From NCBI GenBank assembly GCA_946221385.1, contig CAMIGX010000002.1, positions 62,001-126,000 of the forward strand: 64,000 bases of DNA. The letters are read 5' to 3'. A program made the position numbers and the translations under genes. Position 1 is the stretch's first letter. The number at the start of each line of letters is the position of its first letter. Origin of the DNA: an uncultured Propionimicrobium sp. GTDB lineage: Bacteria; Actinomycetota; Actinomycetes; Propionibacteriales; Propionibacteriaceae. Below the pieces are notes generated by a model that was not told the DNA's origin, searched no databases, and saw only the letters and a list, made by a program, of their open reading frames with translations. Below are positions 43,035 to 51,828 of the stretch, in pieces.

Positions 43035-44843
43035 GTGATTTCTAAAGTCTTGGTGGCAAATCGTGGTGAGATTGCCCAACGCGTCATCCGCACTGTGCAC
43101 GACATGGGACGCCAAGCCGTAGCGGTCTACTCCGACACTGATCGGGATGCGGCGTTCGTCGCCGCCGCTGACGAGGCATATGCGCTAGGCGGTGAAAACT
43201 ATGTCGACACCTACTTGAATATCGCCCGCATCATCGAACTCGCTCAGCAGGCGGGCGCGGACGCGATCCACCCCGGCTACGGCTTCTTGTCTGAGATCGC
43301 TGAATTCGCTGACGCGGTCCTGGAGGCCGGGCTGACCTGGATCGGTCCGTCGCCGTCAGTACTGAGCAGGCTCGGCGACAAGATCCAGGCTCGGCGGTTG
43401 GCTGAAGCTATCGACGTCTCCCCCATCCCTGGACTTTCCGAAGCTGTGCAGACCCGCGAACAGGTCGACGCTTTCGTCGCGCGATTTGGCTTCCCGATCG
43501 TCACCAAGAAGTCTGACGGCGGTGGTGGCCGCGGCATCTCGGTGCACAATTCGGACGCCGACCTGGACCGCTTCTTCACCGCCCGCGATGAGGGCAGCGA
43601 ATATTTCGTCGAGCGCTTCATCGGCTCTGCGCGCCACATCGAGACCCAATGCGCCCGTGACTCGCATGGCCAGTTCGTCGTCATTTCGACCCGAGATTGC
43701 TCGGTGCAACGCCGCAATCAAAAGATGATCGAAGAGGCACCAGCCCCGCAGCTGCCGGGAAATTCCGAGCAGACGCTGGTCAATTGGTCACGCAAGTTGT
43801 TCGAAGCCGTCGATTATATCGGGCTGGGCACCTGCGAATTTCTGGTCGAGCCTGACGGCCGGGTCAACTTCCTAGAGGTCAATCCGCGGCTACAAGTCGA
43901 GCACACCATCACCGAAGAGGTGGCGGGCCTGGACTTAGTGCGCGAGCAGATCTTGATCGCCGAAGGTGGTCGGCTAAGCCCACTGCCGACTCAACGCGGT
44001 CACAGCTTCGAATTCCGCATCACCTGCGAAGATCCCGCCCGTGGCCTGGTGCCTTCGACCGGCGTCATCGAGCAGGTCGTTTGGCCGCTGGGCCATGGGG
44101 TGCGCATCGAATCGGGCATTTCTGCCGGCGATACCGTGACCTCCAATTTCGATCCGATGCTGGCTAAGTTGATCGTCACCGCCCCAGACCGCGAACAGGC
44201 GATCGCCCGATCGATTCGGGCGCTGCGCGAGTTGCGCATCACCGGTGTCGCGACCCCCGCCGAGCTCTACATCGATTTGATTGGACGCCCAGACTTCGTC
44301 GGTCATGTGCCTTCGACTCGTTGGTTCGTGGACGAAATACTGCCGACGTTGGGCGCTATCAGCCCGCAGCCAGGCGACAGCCCAGCAGAGCCGCAGCCAG
44401 TGGAATATCTGCACTTCACCATCGAATTGGACGGCAAACGCACCGACTTGGCGATTCCGGCGGCACTATTTACCACTAGCGCCGGCTATTTCAACGGCGC
44501 ACCGGCTCAGTCGAGCAGCCCGAGCCCGACCAAGCCGTCATCGACGATCGAGGAGGTCATCGCAGCGACCCCCAGTGGCCCGGCGATCGTGGAACCAGCC
44601 TTGGCAGACGGCAACATCACCGCTGCTGCGGACGGCACCGTCGGCGAGGTTTTCGTCACCTTGGGTCAGCGGATCGAGGCGGGCAAGCCGCTGCTGAGCT
44701 TGGAAATCGTCGGCGGTAGCGTCGAGATTTCCGCGCCGAAGAGCGGTCACGTCGCAGAATTGGACGTCGAAGCCGGCGACCAGGTGCAAGCTGGTCAGCG
44801 GCTCTTGAAGTTGCTGGTCAGTGGCAAAGAAGAGTTCAACTGA
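43035..44843 (+). CDS. Acetyl/propionyl-CoA carboxylase alpha-like protein with a biotinyl domain lacking the lysine
   Basis: 602 residues from a GTG. The biotin carboxylase part (about 1-450) looks intact: NRGEIAQRVIRT, the ATP-grasp GGGGRGISV, RHIETQ, QRRNQKMIEEAPAPQLP, and EVNPRLQVEH. After a Pro/Ser linker, a biotinyl/lipoyl barrel (about 530-600) begins with DGTVGEV. At the biotin hairpin, where E-A-M-K-M is expected, the sequence reads E557-I-V-G560-G, so there is no Lys to carry biotin. The gene stands alone with a terminator at 44872. It may work with a separate biotin carrier, or be inactive in carboxylation. Confidence 0.88.
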   Translation: MISKVLVANRGEIAQRVIRTVHDMGRQAVAVYSDTDRDAAFVAAADEAYALGGENYVDTYLNIARIIELAQQAGADAIHPGYGFLSEIAEFADAVLEAGLTWIGPSPSVLSRLGDKIQARRLAEAIDVSPIPGLSEAVQTREQVDAFVARFGFPIVTKKSDGGGGRGISVHNSDADLDRFFTARDEGSEYFVERFIGSARHIETQCARDSHGQFVVISTRDCSVQRRNQKMIEEAPAPQLPGNSEQTLVNWSRKLFEAVDYIGLGTCEFLVEPDGRVNFLEVNPRLQVEHTITEEVAGLDLVREQILIAEGGRLSPLPTQRGHSFEFRITCEDPARGLVPSTGVIEQVVWPLGHGVRIESGISAGDTVTSNFDPMLAKLIVTAPDREQAIARSIRALRELRITGVATPAELYIDLIGRPDFVGHVPSTRWFVDEILPTLGAISPQPGDSPAEPQPVEYLHFTIELDGKRTDLAIPAALFTTSAGYFNGAPAQSSSPSPTKPSSTIEEVIAATPSGPAIVEPALADGNITAAADGTVGEVFVTLGQRIEAGKPLLSLEIVGGSVEISAPKSGHVAELDVEAGDQVQAGQRLLKLLVSGKEEFN

Positions 44844-44871
44844 GCACCTTGGAAGCAACGAGCCTGGAAGC

Positions 44872-44915
44872 AACGAGGCGGCCGTCGCTCGATAGCGGCT
44901 AGGCCGCCTCGTTTC
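44872..44915. terminator. Bidirectional intrinsic terminator
   Basis: AACGAGGCGGCC and GGCCGCCTCGTT form a 12-bp stem around an 18-nt loop with a T-rich flank. It ends the carboxylase-like gene and the opposing lysS transcript. Confidence 0.85.
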
Positions 44916-44944
44916 TGTTAGGTCTGCTCGGGAACTGACGAAGT

Positions 44945-46480
44945 TCAGCCCTGCGGACGCAGCAGCGGGAACAGGATCGTCTCGCGAATACCGACGCCAG
45001 TAAACAGCATCAGCAAGCGGTCTAAGCCCAGACCCATGCCACCCATTGGCGGGGCGCCCTGCTCGAGGGCAGCTAGGAAGTCTTCGTCCAGCTCCATCGC
45101 CTCTGGATCGCCGGCAGCAGCCTTCAGCGACTGCTCGGTCAGCACTTCGCGCTGAATGACGGGGTCGATCAACTCGGTGAAACCGGTGCCGCGTTCGACA
45201 CCGCCGATGATCAGGTCCCAGGCCTCGATCTGGCCGGGCAGTTCGCGATGCCGACGGGCCAACGGTTGGGCGATCGCAGGATAGTCGCAGACGAAGGTCG
45301 GTTGGGTCAGGGTCGGTTCGACGAGCTCCCCAAATAATTCCATGGCGAGCTTGCCCGCTTCCCACTTCGGATCGTGTTCGATCTCGTGGGCGTCGAGCAG
45401 CGCAATCAGCCGCTCAGCGGGGGTGTTGACGTCGATCTGGTCGCCCAGATGCTCGCTCAAGCCCTGATAGAGCGGCAGCCAACGCCATGGCGCGTCGAGA
45501 TCGATGACGCTGCCGTCAGCGCGTTCAATCTGGCGGCTGCCGAAGGCGTCCGCGGCAGCCAAGATCAGATTGCGGGTGATCTCGGCGATGGTGAACTGGT
45601 CGCCCCAGGCTTGGTAGGCCTCGAGCATGGTGAATTCCGCCGAATGCGTGGAGTCGATGCCCTCGTTACGGAAGACCCGGCCGATTTCGAAGACGCGATC
45701 CGCGCCGCCGACCATGGCGCGCTTGAGATATAGCTCCAGCGCGATGCGCAGCGTCATGTCGATATCGAAAGCATTCAAATGGGTACGGAACGGCCGCGCC
45801 GCCGCGCCACCGTGAATCAGCTGCAGCGTGGGAGTTTCGACTTCGATGAAGCCGTCGGCGGTCAACGATTCGCGGATCGCGCGCGTCACCTGCGAGCGGG
45901 CACGCACCATGTTGCGGGCCTCGGGACGCATGATCAGGTCGTTATAGCGCTGCCGGACGCGGGCCTCTTCAGACAATTCGTGGTGCATCGTCGGCAGCGG
46001 ACGCAGCGCCTTGGACGCCATCCGCCAGCTCGTCGCCATGACCGACAGCTCGCCGCGCTTGGACGAAATGACCCGCCCTTCGACCCACACAAAATCGCCC
46101 AGGTCGACGTCAGATTTCCAAGCTTCCAGCGCCTCTTCGCCGACCTCGGCGAGGCTCAACATGACCTGCAGCCGTTCGCCTTCATTGTCGGGAGTGAAGC
46201 CGTCTTGCAGCGTCGCGAAGCACAGTTTGCCGGTATTGCGGACGAAGATGACCCGCCCGCCGGTGGTGACGACGTCGGCAGTCTCTTCACCGGGCTGCAG
46301 ATTCGGCCAGCCGGCGCGGATCTCAGCAAGCGTGTGCGAGCGCCGCAAATCAGCGGGATAGGCCTGACCGCCGTCCGCCAAGATCCGGGAGCGCTTATCG
46401 CGTCGGATAGCGACTTGCTCGGGCAGATCGCTGGCTAGATGCTCAGCTGCGGACGCTTCGGCATTGGGCTGTTGGTTCAC
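44945..46480 (-). CDS. lysS: Lysyl-tRNA synthetase, class II
   Basis: 511 residues from a GTG. An N-terminal OB domain is followed by the class II core: motif 1 ETPTLQLIHGGAAARPF, motif 2 (FEIGRVFRNEGIDSTHSAEFTMLEAY) and motif 3 (GMGLGLDRLLMLF). It charges tRNA-Lys. TAACCT lies 8 nt before the start, but this gene may also share a transcript with the two genes upstream. Confidence 0.97.
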   Translation of the reverse strand: MNQQPNAEASAAEHLASDLPEQVAIRRDKRSRILADGGQAYPADLRRSHTLAEIRAGWPNLQPGEETADVVTTGGRVIFVRNTGKLCFATLQDGFTPDNEGERLQVMLSLAEVGEEALEAWKSDVDLGDFVWVEGRVISSKRGELSVMATSWRMASKALRPLPTMHHELSEEARVRQRYNDLIMRPEARNMVRARSQVTRAIRESLTADGFIEVETPTLQLIHGGAAARPFRTHLNAFDIDMTLRIALELYLKRAMVGGADRVFEIGRVFRNEGIDSTHSAEFTMLEAYQAWGDQFTIAEITRNLILAAADAFGSRQIERADGSVIDLDAPWRWLPLYQGLSEHLGDQIDVNTPAERLIALLDAHEIEHDPKWEAGKLAMELFGELVEPTLTQPTFVCDYPAIAQPLARRHRELPGQIEAWDLIIGGVERGTGFTELIDPVIQREVLTEQSLKAAAGDPEAMELDEDFLAALEQGAPPMGGMGLGLDRLLMLFTGVGIRETILFPLLRPQG

Positions 46481-46491
46481 AACGCCCTAGG

Positions 46492-46917
46492 TTACTGGTT
46501 TTGCTGCGGCTGCTGCCAGGTCGGCCCGCCGCCGATTTGCGGTTGATCATTCGAGTTGTAGCTGTCGATGATCGGCCGGTGTAGCTCAGCGTCGGGTTCA
46601 CGTCGGAAAGCGACGAAGCGCGAATCGGCATATTGCAGTTCGCCGACGTCGCCGACTGCCAGGGCGCGGGCCTCCTCGTAGTTGACGAAGAAAGTCTTGC
46701 GTCCGCCATCTTCCAATTCGAAAGTTGCCGAATGCCGCGTTTCGGTCCTTCCGTTGATGAAGCTCGTCGATACATCGGTGGCTTCGTCGACCACTTTGGC
46801 CCGGACGATCTGCTTAGGCAGCGGCTTATTGGAGGCGCGGATCGCCTCCATGAGGATGGGACCGAAGCCGACCAACAGCGCGAATGGGATGAGTAGTAGC
46901 AGCCAATCGTAGCTCAT
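46492..46917 (-). CDS. DUF2500-like membrane-anchored protein
   Basis: 141 residues with an N-terminal helix (LLLLIPFALLVGFGPILMEAI) and a beta-rich domain: VRAKVVDEATD, ATFELEDGGRKTFFV and ALAVGDVGELQY. The neighbour at 46940 has the same layout, so they arose by duplication. Function unknown. Directly upstream of lysS by 11 bp. Confidence 0.75.
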   Translation of the reverse strand: MSYDWLLLLIPFALLVGFGPILMEAIRASNKPLPKQIVRAKVVDEATDVSTSFINGRTETRHSATFELEDGGRKTFFVNYEEARALAVGDVGELQYADSRFVAFRREPDAELHRPIIDSYNSNDQPQIGGGPTWQQPQQNQ

Positions 46918-46939
46918 TTATCCTCCTAGTGAATTCGGG

Positions 46940-47413
46940 CTAGTGAATTTGGCCCGTTCCGCGGACTGGCCATTGGCCAGGCAGGTTGTTGCCCTGGCCA
47001 GCAGCATAGCCGCCTTCAGATTGGAAACCGTCGGTGATGGCGGGACGGAATTCTGGGTTGAGTTCGCGTTGGAAACCTAGATAGCGCTGGCCTTTGAAAT
47101 GCAGCAGGCCGGTGTCGCCGACGACTAGTTGGCCGTTGCTCGCGGTCACATCGACGGGGAAGGTGAGCCGCTGGCCAGACTCCAATTCGAAGGTCACATA
47201 GTGCGCGGCACGGGTGTATTCGCCATGACCGGTGACGCTAGTGGTCTTATCGATGACGCGCGCCCGCGCAGCCTGCAACGGCATATTGCGCTGCATATTG
47301 CGCTGCGTCGACCAATTGCTCAGGCCACGGGCTGTGACGGCGAACAAGATGACCGGTACTGCGGCCATCAGCAGCGTTATAAAAATCATCAAAACGGCAT
47401 AGACGCCCGTCAT
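46940..47413 (-). CDS. DUF2500-like membrane-anchored protein
   Basis: 157 residues. Helix VYAVLMIFITLLMAAVPVILFAV, then the domain with ARARVIDKTTSVTG, YVTFELESGQRLTFPVD and LVVGDTGLLHFKGQRYLGFQRE, which fits the DUF2500 pattern more clearly than its neighbour. It starts 22 bp before that neighbour, so the two are cotranscribed. No function is known to me. Confidence 0.75.
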   Translation of the reverse strand: MTGVYAVLMIFITLLMAAVPVILFAVTARGLSNWSTQRNMQRNMPLQAARARVIDKTTSVTGHGEYTRAAHYVTFELESGQRLTFPVDVTASNGQLVVGDTGLLHFKGQRYLGFQRELNPEFRPAITDGFQSEGGYAAGQGNNLPGQWPVRGTGQIH

Positions 47414-47462
47414 AGTTCGATCCTCATTTCCGCAAATCTCCTGATCGAAATATTGTCACCAA

Positions 47463-48122
47463 CTAGGCGCGTCGGCGGCGCACTTCCAGCCAATCGTCCA
47501 CCAATCGCAACTCGACGTCGACCAAACTGGCCACCACCAAATCGGCACCAGCTTGCTGCAGTTGCTCTGCTGGGGTGGTCGTCGTAACCGCTAATACTGG
47601 GCAACCGGCTGCCTTACCGGCTTGCACTCCGCTGGTCGCGTCTTCGACGACGAGGCATTCGCTGGGTGGATAACCCAAACCTGCGCAGGCGGCCAAGAAA
47701 ATGTCTGGCGCTGGTTTGGCGTGCTCGACGTCATCAGCGCTGACGACGACCGCTGGGCGTTCGATGCCAGCCGCTTTCAACCGAGCATCAATGACGACAT
47801 GTGTCCCGGAACTGGCGACGGCAAAGCGGTCGGCCGGGATCGCGGCTAACAGGTCTAGGACGCCGTCATTCGGGACGGTGTCGCCAGCATGCTCGACCTC
47901 CAACTCATTGATGCGAGCGATAGCGTGATCGAGCTGCTGAGCCCCGACCAGGTCACGAATGATGTCAGCTGACGAACGGCCATGGAAATTGCCCTCGACC
48001 TCGCCAGAACCACCGAACTCGGCCGCCAGCTGCGCCCACGACCGAACGATGCCGGGCATCGAATAGACCAGCGTCCCGTCATTGTCGAAGATGACAGCTT
48101 TCACTTTGAACAGCGCATCCAT
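47463..48122 (-). CDS. HAD-superfamily phosphatase (subfamily IA)
   Basis: 219 residues. Motif I is FDNDGTLV, motif II is ASSGTHV, motif III comes from KPAPDIFL, and motif IV EDATSG. The size and cap suggest a beta-phosphoglucomutase-like or sugar-phosphate phosphatase. GGAGG lies directly before the ATG. It is divergent from lpdA with 56 bp between start codons. Substrate unknown. Confidence 0.9.
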   Translation of the reverse strand: MDALFKVKAVIFDNDGTLVYSMPGIVRSWAQLAAEFGGSGEVEGNFHGRSSADIIRDLVGAQQLDHAIARINELEVEHAGDTVPNDGVLDLLAAIPADRFAVASSGTHVVIDARLKAAGIERPAVVVSADDVEHAKPAPDIFLAACAGLGYPPSECLVVEDATSGVQAGKAAGCPVLAVTTTTPAEQLQQAGADLVVASLVDVELRLVDDWLEVRRRRA

Positions 48123-48178
48123 GCCTCCATTGTCGCATCGACCGCACGGCAGCTCAGGGGGACTGCCAAGATGGAGCC

Positions 48179-49612
48179 ATGACCCGAATCGTGATCATCG
48201 GCGGCGGGCCAGGCGGCTACGAGGCTGCGCTGATCGCCCGTCAGCTTGATGCTGAAGTCGTCCTCATCGAGCGGGCTGGGATCGGGGGCGCTGCCGTCTT
48301 GACTGATGTCGTTCCGTCCAAGACGCTGCTGGCGACAGCCTCGGCGATGAAGCAGGTGCAGCACTCCCCGCAATTGGGTCTCGGCTTCGACCTATTAGAC
48401 GACGAAGGCAAACCGCATGTGCGCGCCAACCTGGCATCCATCAATGAGCGTGTCCGGCGGCTAGCACAGGCACAATCTTTCGACATTCGACGCCGGCTGG
48501 AATACGAGGGCGTACAGGTCGTCGACGGCGTCGGCAAGCTGAGCGGGCCGAATAGCGTCATCGCGACGACCGACGAGGGCGAGCAGGAATTCGACGCCGA
48601 CTACATCCTGCTCGCGGTCGGCGCCAGCCCACGCGAGTTGCCGCAAGCGCAGCCCGACGGCGAACGGATCTTGACCTGGAAACAGCTTTACGACCTCGAT
48701 CAGTTGCCCAGCAAGCTGGTCGTCGTCGGATCGGGCGTCACGGGCACGGAATTCGTCAACGCCTATGACAACCTCGGCATTGAAGTGACGCTGGTGTCCA
48801 GCCGCGACATCGTGCTGCCCGGCGAGGACCCAGATGCGGCTTTGGTCTTGCAAGAGCTATTCGATCAGCGCGGCGTGGAATTGATCACCGGTCAACGCGC
48901 TGTCGCCGCTAAAAACACTGGGGACGGCGTCGAAGTGCAGCTCGGAGATGGGCAAATCGTCACCGGCTCGCATGTCTTGATGGCCGTCGGTTCGACCCCG
49001 AACACCACCGACCTGGGCTTGGCGGCTGCTGGGGTGCAATTGACCGAATCGGGCCACATCAAAGTCGACCGGGTCTCACGCACGACCGCCCGCGGCATCT
49101 ACGCCGCCGGCGACTGCACCGGCGTGCTGCCCTTGGCGTCGGTAGCTGCGATGCAAGGTCGGATCGCGATGTGGCACGCGCTCGGCGAAGCGGTAGCGCC
49201 GCTGGATGTGCGGACTGTCTCGTCCAATGTGTTCACCGATCCGCAGATCGCCACCGTCGGGGTGGGCCAAGACGATGTCGATTCTGGCAAGGTGCCCGCG
49301 GTGTCGGTCATGTTGCCGTTGACGGGCAATTCGCGCTCAAAGATGCAGGAATTGCGTGACGGTTTCGTCAAAATCTTTTGCCGACCAGCCACCGGCAATG
49401 TCATCGGTGCGGTCGTCGTCGCCCCGGACGCATCGGAGTTGATCTATCCCCTGACGATCGCAGTGCACGAGCAGATCAGCGTTGACCGGCTGGCCAGCAT
49501 CTTCACCGTCTATCCGTCATTGTCGGGTTCGATCGCCGAAGCAGCCCGCCGATTGAGGATCCATGATCACGCGCAGACCAATCAGCAGATCCGAATGACG
49601 CCCTGGCACTAG
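48179..49612 (+). CDS. lpdA: LpdA-type NAD(P)H-quinone dehydrogenase (pyridine nucleotide-disulfide family)
   Basis: 477 residues. FAD motif IGGGPGGYEAALIAR opens the protein. The redox-active Cys pair of lipoamide dehydrogenase is absent (GIGGAAVLTDVVPSKT), as in M. tuberculosis LpdA, which reduces quinones. The NAD motif VGSGVTGTEF is present and the dimer domain (VYPSLSGSIAEAARR) is normal. It probably reduces quinone or similar oxidants. The stop is 9 bp from the convergent cysE. Confidence 0.9.
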   Translation: MTRIVIIGGGPGGYEAALIARQLDAEVVLIERAGIGGAAVLTDVVPSKTLLATASAMKQVQHSPQLGLGFDLLDDEGKPHVRANLASINERVRRLAQAQSFDIRRRLEYEGVQVVDGVGKLSGPNSVIATTDEGEQEFDADYILLAVGASPRELPQAQPDGERILTWKQLYDLDQLPSKLVVVGSGVTGTEFVNAYDNLGIEVTLVSSRDIVLPGEDPDAALVLQELFDQRGVELITGQRAVAAKNTGDGVEVQLGDGQIVTGSHVLMAVGSTPNTTDLGLAAAGVQLTESGHIKVDRVSRTTARGIYAAGDCTGVLPLASVAAMQGRIAMWHALGEAVAPLDVRTVSSNVFTDPQIATVGVGQDDVDSGKVPAVSVMLPLTGNSRSKMQELRDGFVKIFCRPATGNVIGAVVVAPDASELIYPLTIAVHEQISVDRLASIFTVYPSLSGSIAEAARRLRIHDHAQTNQQIRMTPWH

Positions 49613-49621
49613 CGCAGCCGG

Positions 49622-50431
49622 CTAATTCGGGTCGGATGCTGGCTCGGGATGGCTCAACAGCTGGTCCATTTCGAGCGCCGGGAAAGGTTCGATAGGTTTG
49701 CTGACGATCTTGGCTGGCACGCCGGCGACGGTGGTGTGCGGCGGCACGTCTTCTAGCACGACGCTGCCGGAGCCGACCTTGGCGCCCTCACCGACCTTGA
49801 TGTTGCCGAGCACTTTGGCGCCGGCACCGATCATGACGCCGCGGCCGATCTTTGGATGGCGATCGCCGCCAGTCTTACCGGTGCCGCCCAAGGTCACCTC
49901 GTGCAGCATCGAGAAATCGTCCTCGACGACAGCCGTCGCACCGATGACGACCGACGTCGCATGGTCGAACATGATGCCTTTACCGATCCTGGCCGCGGGA
50001 TGAATGTCGACGGCGAAGACCTCAGAGATGCGGGACTGCAAAAACAGGGCCAACGGTCGGTGGCCAGCGTCCCAATAGTGGTGGGCGACCCGATAGCTTT
50101 GCAGCGCCTGAAATCCCTTGAAATAAAGCAGCGGCTGGGTGTAGCCGAGCGTCGCCGGGTCACGGCTGGCGACCGCTTGCAGGTCGGCACGGATCGCGTC
50201 CTGGATCGACGGCTCAGCGAATGCGCGACCGATGAAATCGACCAGGGCGAGATCGGTGATCGCGTGATTGGCGAGCTTGCCAGCCAGCAGTGAGGCCAGC
50301 GCAGCCTCCAAAGACTCATGACGCAGCACCGCTTCGTGCAAGAAACCGGCCAGGCACGGCTCGAGCTGCGCGTCACGGGCAGCTTCGTCGCGGATCGCGG
50401 TCCAAATCTGTGCATCATCGACGGCTTGCAT
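49622..50431 (-). CDS. cysE: Serine O-acetyltransferase
   Basis: 269 residues, the long CysE form. An N-terminal helical region with AIRDEAARDAQLEPCLAGFLHEAVLRHES-type helices precedes a left-handed beta-helix with hexapeptide repeats: DIHPAARIGKGIMFDH and VVIGATAVVEDDFSMLHEVTLGG. It acetylates serine for cysteine synthesis. AGGAGAGG lies before the ATG. It lies downstream of an FAD protein in the same direction, 31 bp away. Confidence 0.95.
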   Translation of the reverse strand: MQAVDDAQIWTAIRDEAARDAQLEPCLAGFLHEAVLRHESLEAALASLLAGKLANHAITDLALVDFIGRAFAEPSIQDAIRADLQAVASRDPATLGYTQPLLYFKGFQALQSYRVAHHYWDAGHRPLALFLQSRISEVFAVDIHPAARIGKGIMFDHATSVVIGATAVVEDDFSMLHEVTLGGTGKTGGDRHPKIGRGVMIGAGAKVLGNIKVGEGAKVGSGSVVLEDVPPHTTVAGVPAKIVSKPIEPFPALEMDQLLSHPEPASDPN

Positions 50432-50462
50432 GTGCCTCTCCTGGGTCGTGGCCTGCGGATAG

Positions 50463-51815
50463 TTAGGACGAAAAATCCAATGTCGAAGCGAACGCCAGCG
50501 CCTCGGTCGCGGCGAATCCGTCCGCGGGGGTCGCCTCAGCAGCTATTGACGCGGCAGCTGCGCCGACGGCGAATAGCCCGTCGATCGGCTGACCGGATTG
50601 CAATACCCGGCTGGCTTCGTCGACCGCTGCCCCACCGCGGGTGCCGAAGTCGGTAGGCACGATCTGCAAGGCATGAAACGGCGGACGGCGCAGTTGCGGC
50701 GCACTACGCAGCGGAAGATCGCGCGCCAAGATCTGCGGGTCGATACGCAAGCCGTTGGCGATGCCTGCGATCTGGTCGTCGACGACGATTTCACGGGCTT
50801 GTACCGCAGCCCGCGGTGGTCGTCCAACAGGGAAGGGAAGTTCCCGACGCAGCGAGGCGTCAGCCAACAGCCAAGCTGGGATCGCTGGGCTGCCGGTCGC
50901 TTGCCGGGCGTGCAAAGCGGCATGCCAAGCCTCAGCAGCGCTGCCGCGGTCTTTGATTGCCCGCTGGTCGGCGTCCAAGTCGATGCGTTGGCCGGTCGCG
51001 TCAATGATGACGATGTCGTCGCTGGCTAGCAGCGCGTCAATCTCGACCAGTCCACCGGCGTTGGGCCAAAAGCCGTGCACCGCTCGCCACGCTCCGGCCA
51101 TGTTCGCCAGGTCAGCGTCGACGTCAGCCAATAGACGCAACGACCATCCGTGCTCGGCTGGGTCCACTTTCGACCAAGCCACCCGAGTCGGGGCCGGTAG
51201 CTGCTCTCGCCGCAGCGCCGCATCCGCGCCGAAACCAGGACCTGCTAAGACGACGGCCCGATTAGCGTGCAGCGTTCGCTCGACCTCAGCACGGACGATT
51301 CGAACGCCACTGACCTGCCGTCCGCCCGATTCGCTGATGAGATTGACGACCTGCGTGTCCTGCCAGATCGTCACTTCCTGCTTGCTGGCAGCGCGCGCCA
51401 ATTCGTCGACCAAGCGCGGGCTTTCAGCCAGCAGATGTGCACGCGACGGGCTGACGACCTGGCCGGCCTGCCCGGCACGCGCGTGGCGTTGCGTCGTCCA
51501 CCCGACAGCCCAATCATCGAGCCGCTGGGTCAACTGCACTGCCGCAGCCAAGAAAGCATGCCGTCGAGCGGCTGTGGAGAATTCTTGATGACTGCCCAGC
51601 GCATCGTCCAAGAGCGGTCGGGATTTGGCATAGTCGGGGTCCGGTAGCCAAATCAGATCTCGTCCGCTAGCACCTCGAAAGCTCGCCGGGTCGCCGAGTT
51701 GACTGGGGCAAATGACCGTCACTTCGAGACCCTGGCGGCGTGCTGTCAACGCTGCCGTTAGCGCAGCCGAGCCGCCGCCGACGATGACGACGTCCGTGCT
51801 CAGATCTGGGCTCAC
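50463..51815 (-). CDS. FAD-binding fumarate reductase/ketosteroid-dehydrogenase-like protein (divergent)
   Basis: 450 residues from a GTG. The N-terminal FAD motif is VIVGGGSAALTAA; the last glycine of the classic GxGxxG is Ala, and the family pattern TEATPADGFAATEALAFA recurs near the C-terminus. It resembles the flavoprotein fold of the fumarate reductase/3-ketosteroid dehydrogenase group, but the active-site Arg/His pattern is not clear. A leaderless -10 lies at 51823. It is downstream of fadD on the same strand. Function unknown. Confidence 0.75.
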   Translation of the reverse strand: MSPDLSTDVVIVGGGSAALTAALTARRQGLEVTVICPSQLGDPASFRGASGRDLIWLPDPDYAKSRPLLDDALGSHQEFSTAARRHAFLAAAVQLTQRLDDWAVGWTTQRHARAGQAGQVVSPSRAHLLAESPRLVDELARAASKQEVTIWQDTQVVNLISESGGRQVSGVRIVRAEVERTLHANRAVVLAGPGFGADAALRREQLPAPTRVAWSKVDPAEHGWSLRLLADVDADLANMAGAWRAVHGFWPNAGGLVEIDALLASDDIVIIDATGQRIDLDADQRAIKDRGSAAEAWHAALHARQATGSPAIPAWLLADASLRRELPFPVGRPPRAAVQAREIVVDDQIAGIANGLRIDPQILARDLPLRSAPQLRRPPFHALQIVPTDFGTRGGAAVDEASRVLQSGQPIDGLFAVGAAAASIAAEATPADGFAATEALAFASTLDFSS

Positions 51816-51822
51816 CTAAGGC

Positions 51823-51828
51823 AGATTA
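51823..51828 (-). promoter_or_regulatory. Leaderless -10 element (TAATCT) of the FAD-protein gene
   Basis: On the minus strand TAATCT lies 7 nt before the GTG at 51815 and overlaps the last codons and stop of fadD, so the gene can be transcribed independently of fadD. Confidence 0.45.

Noticed and set aside
42875..43105. Minus-strand frame between mrpA and the carboxylase-like gene
   Set aside because: It overlaps the start of the real gene at 43035 and has no recognisable features.
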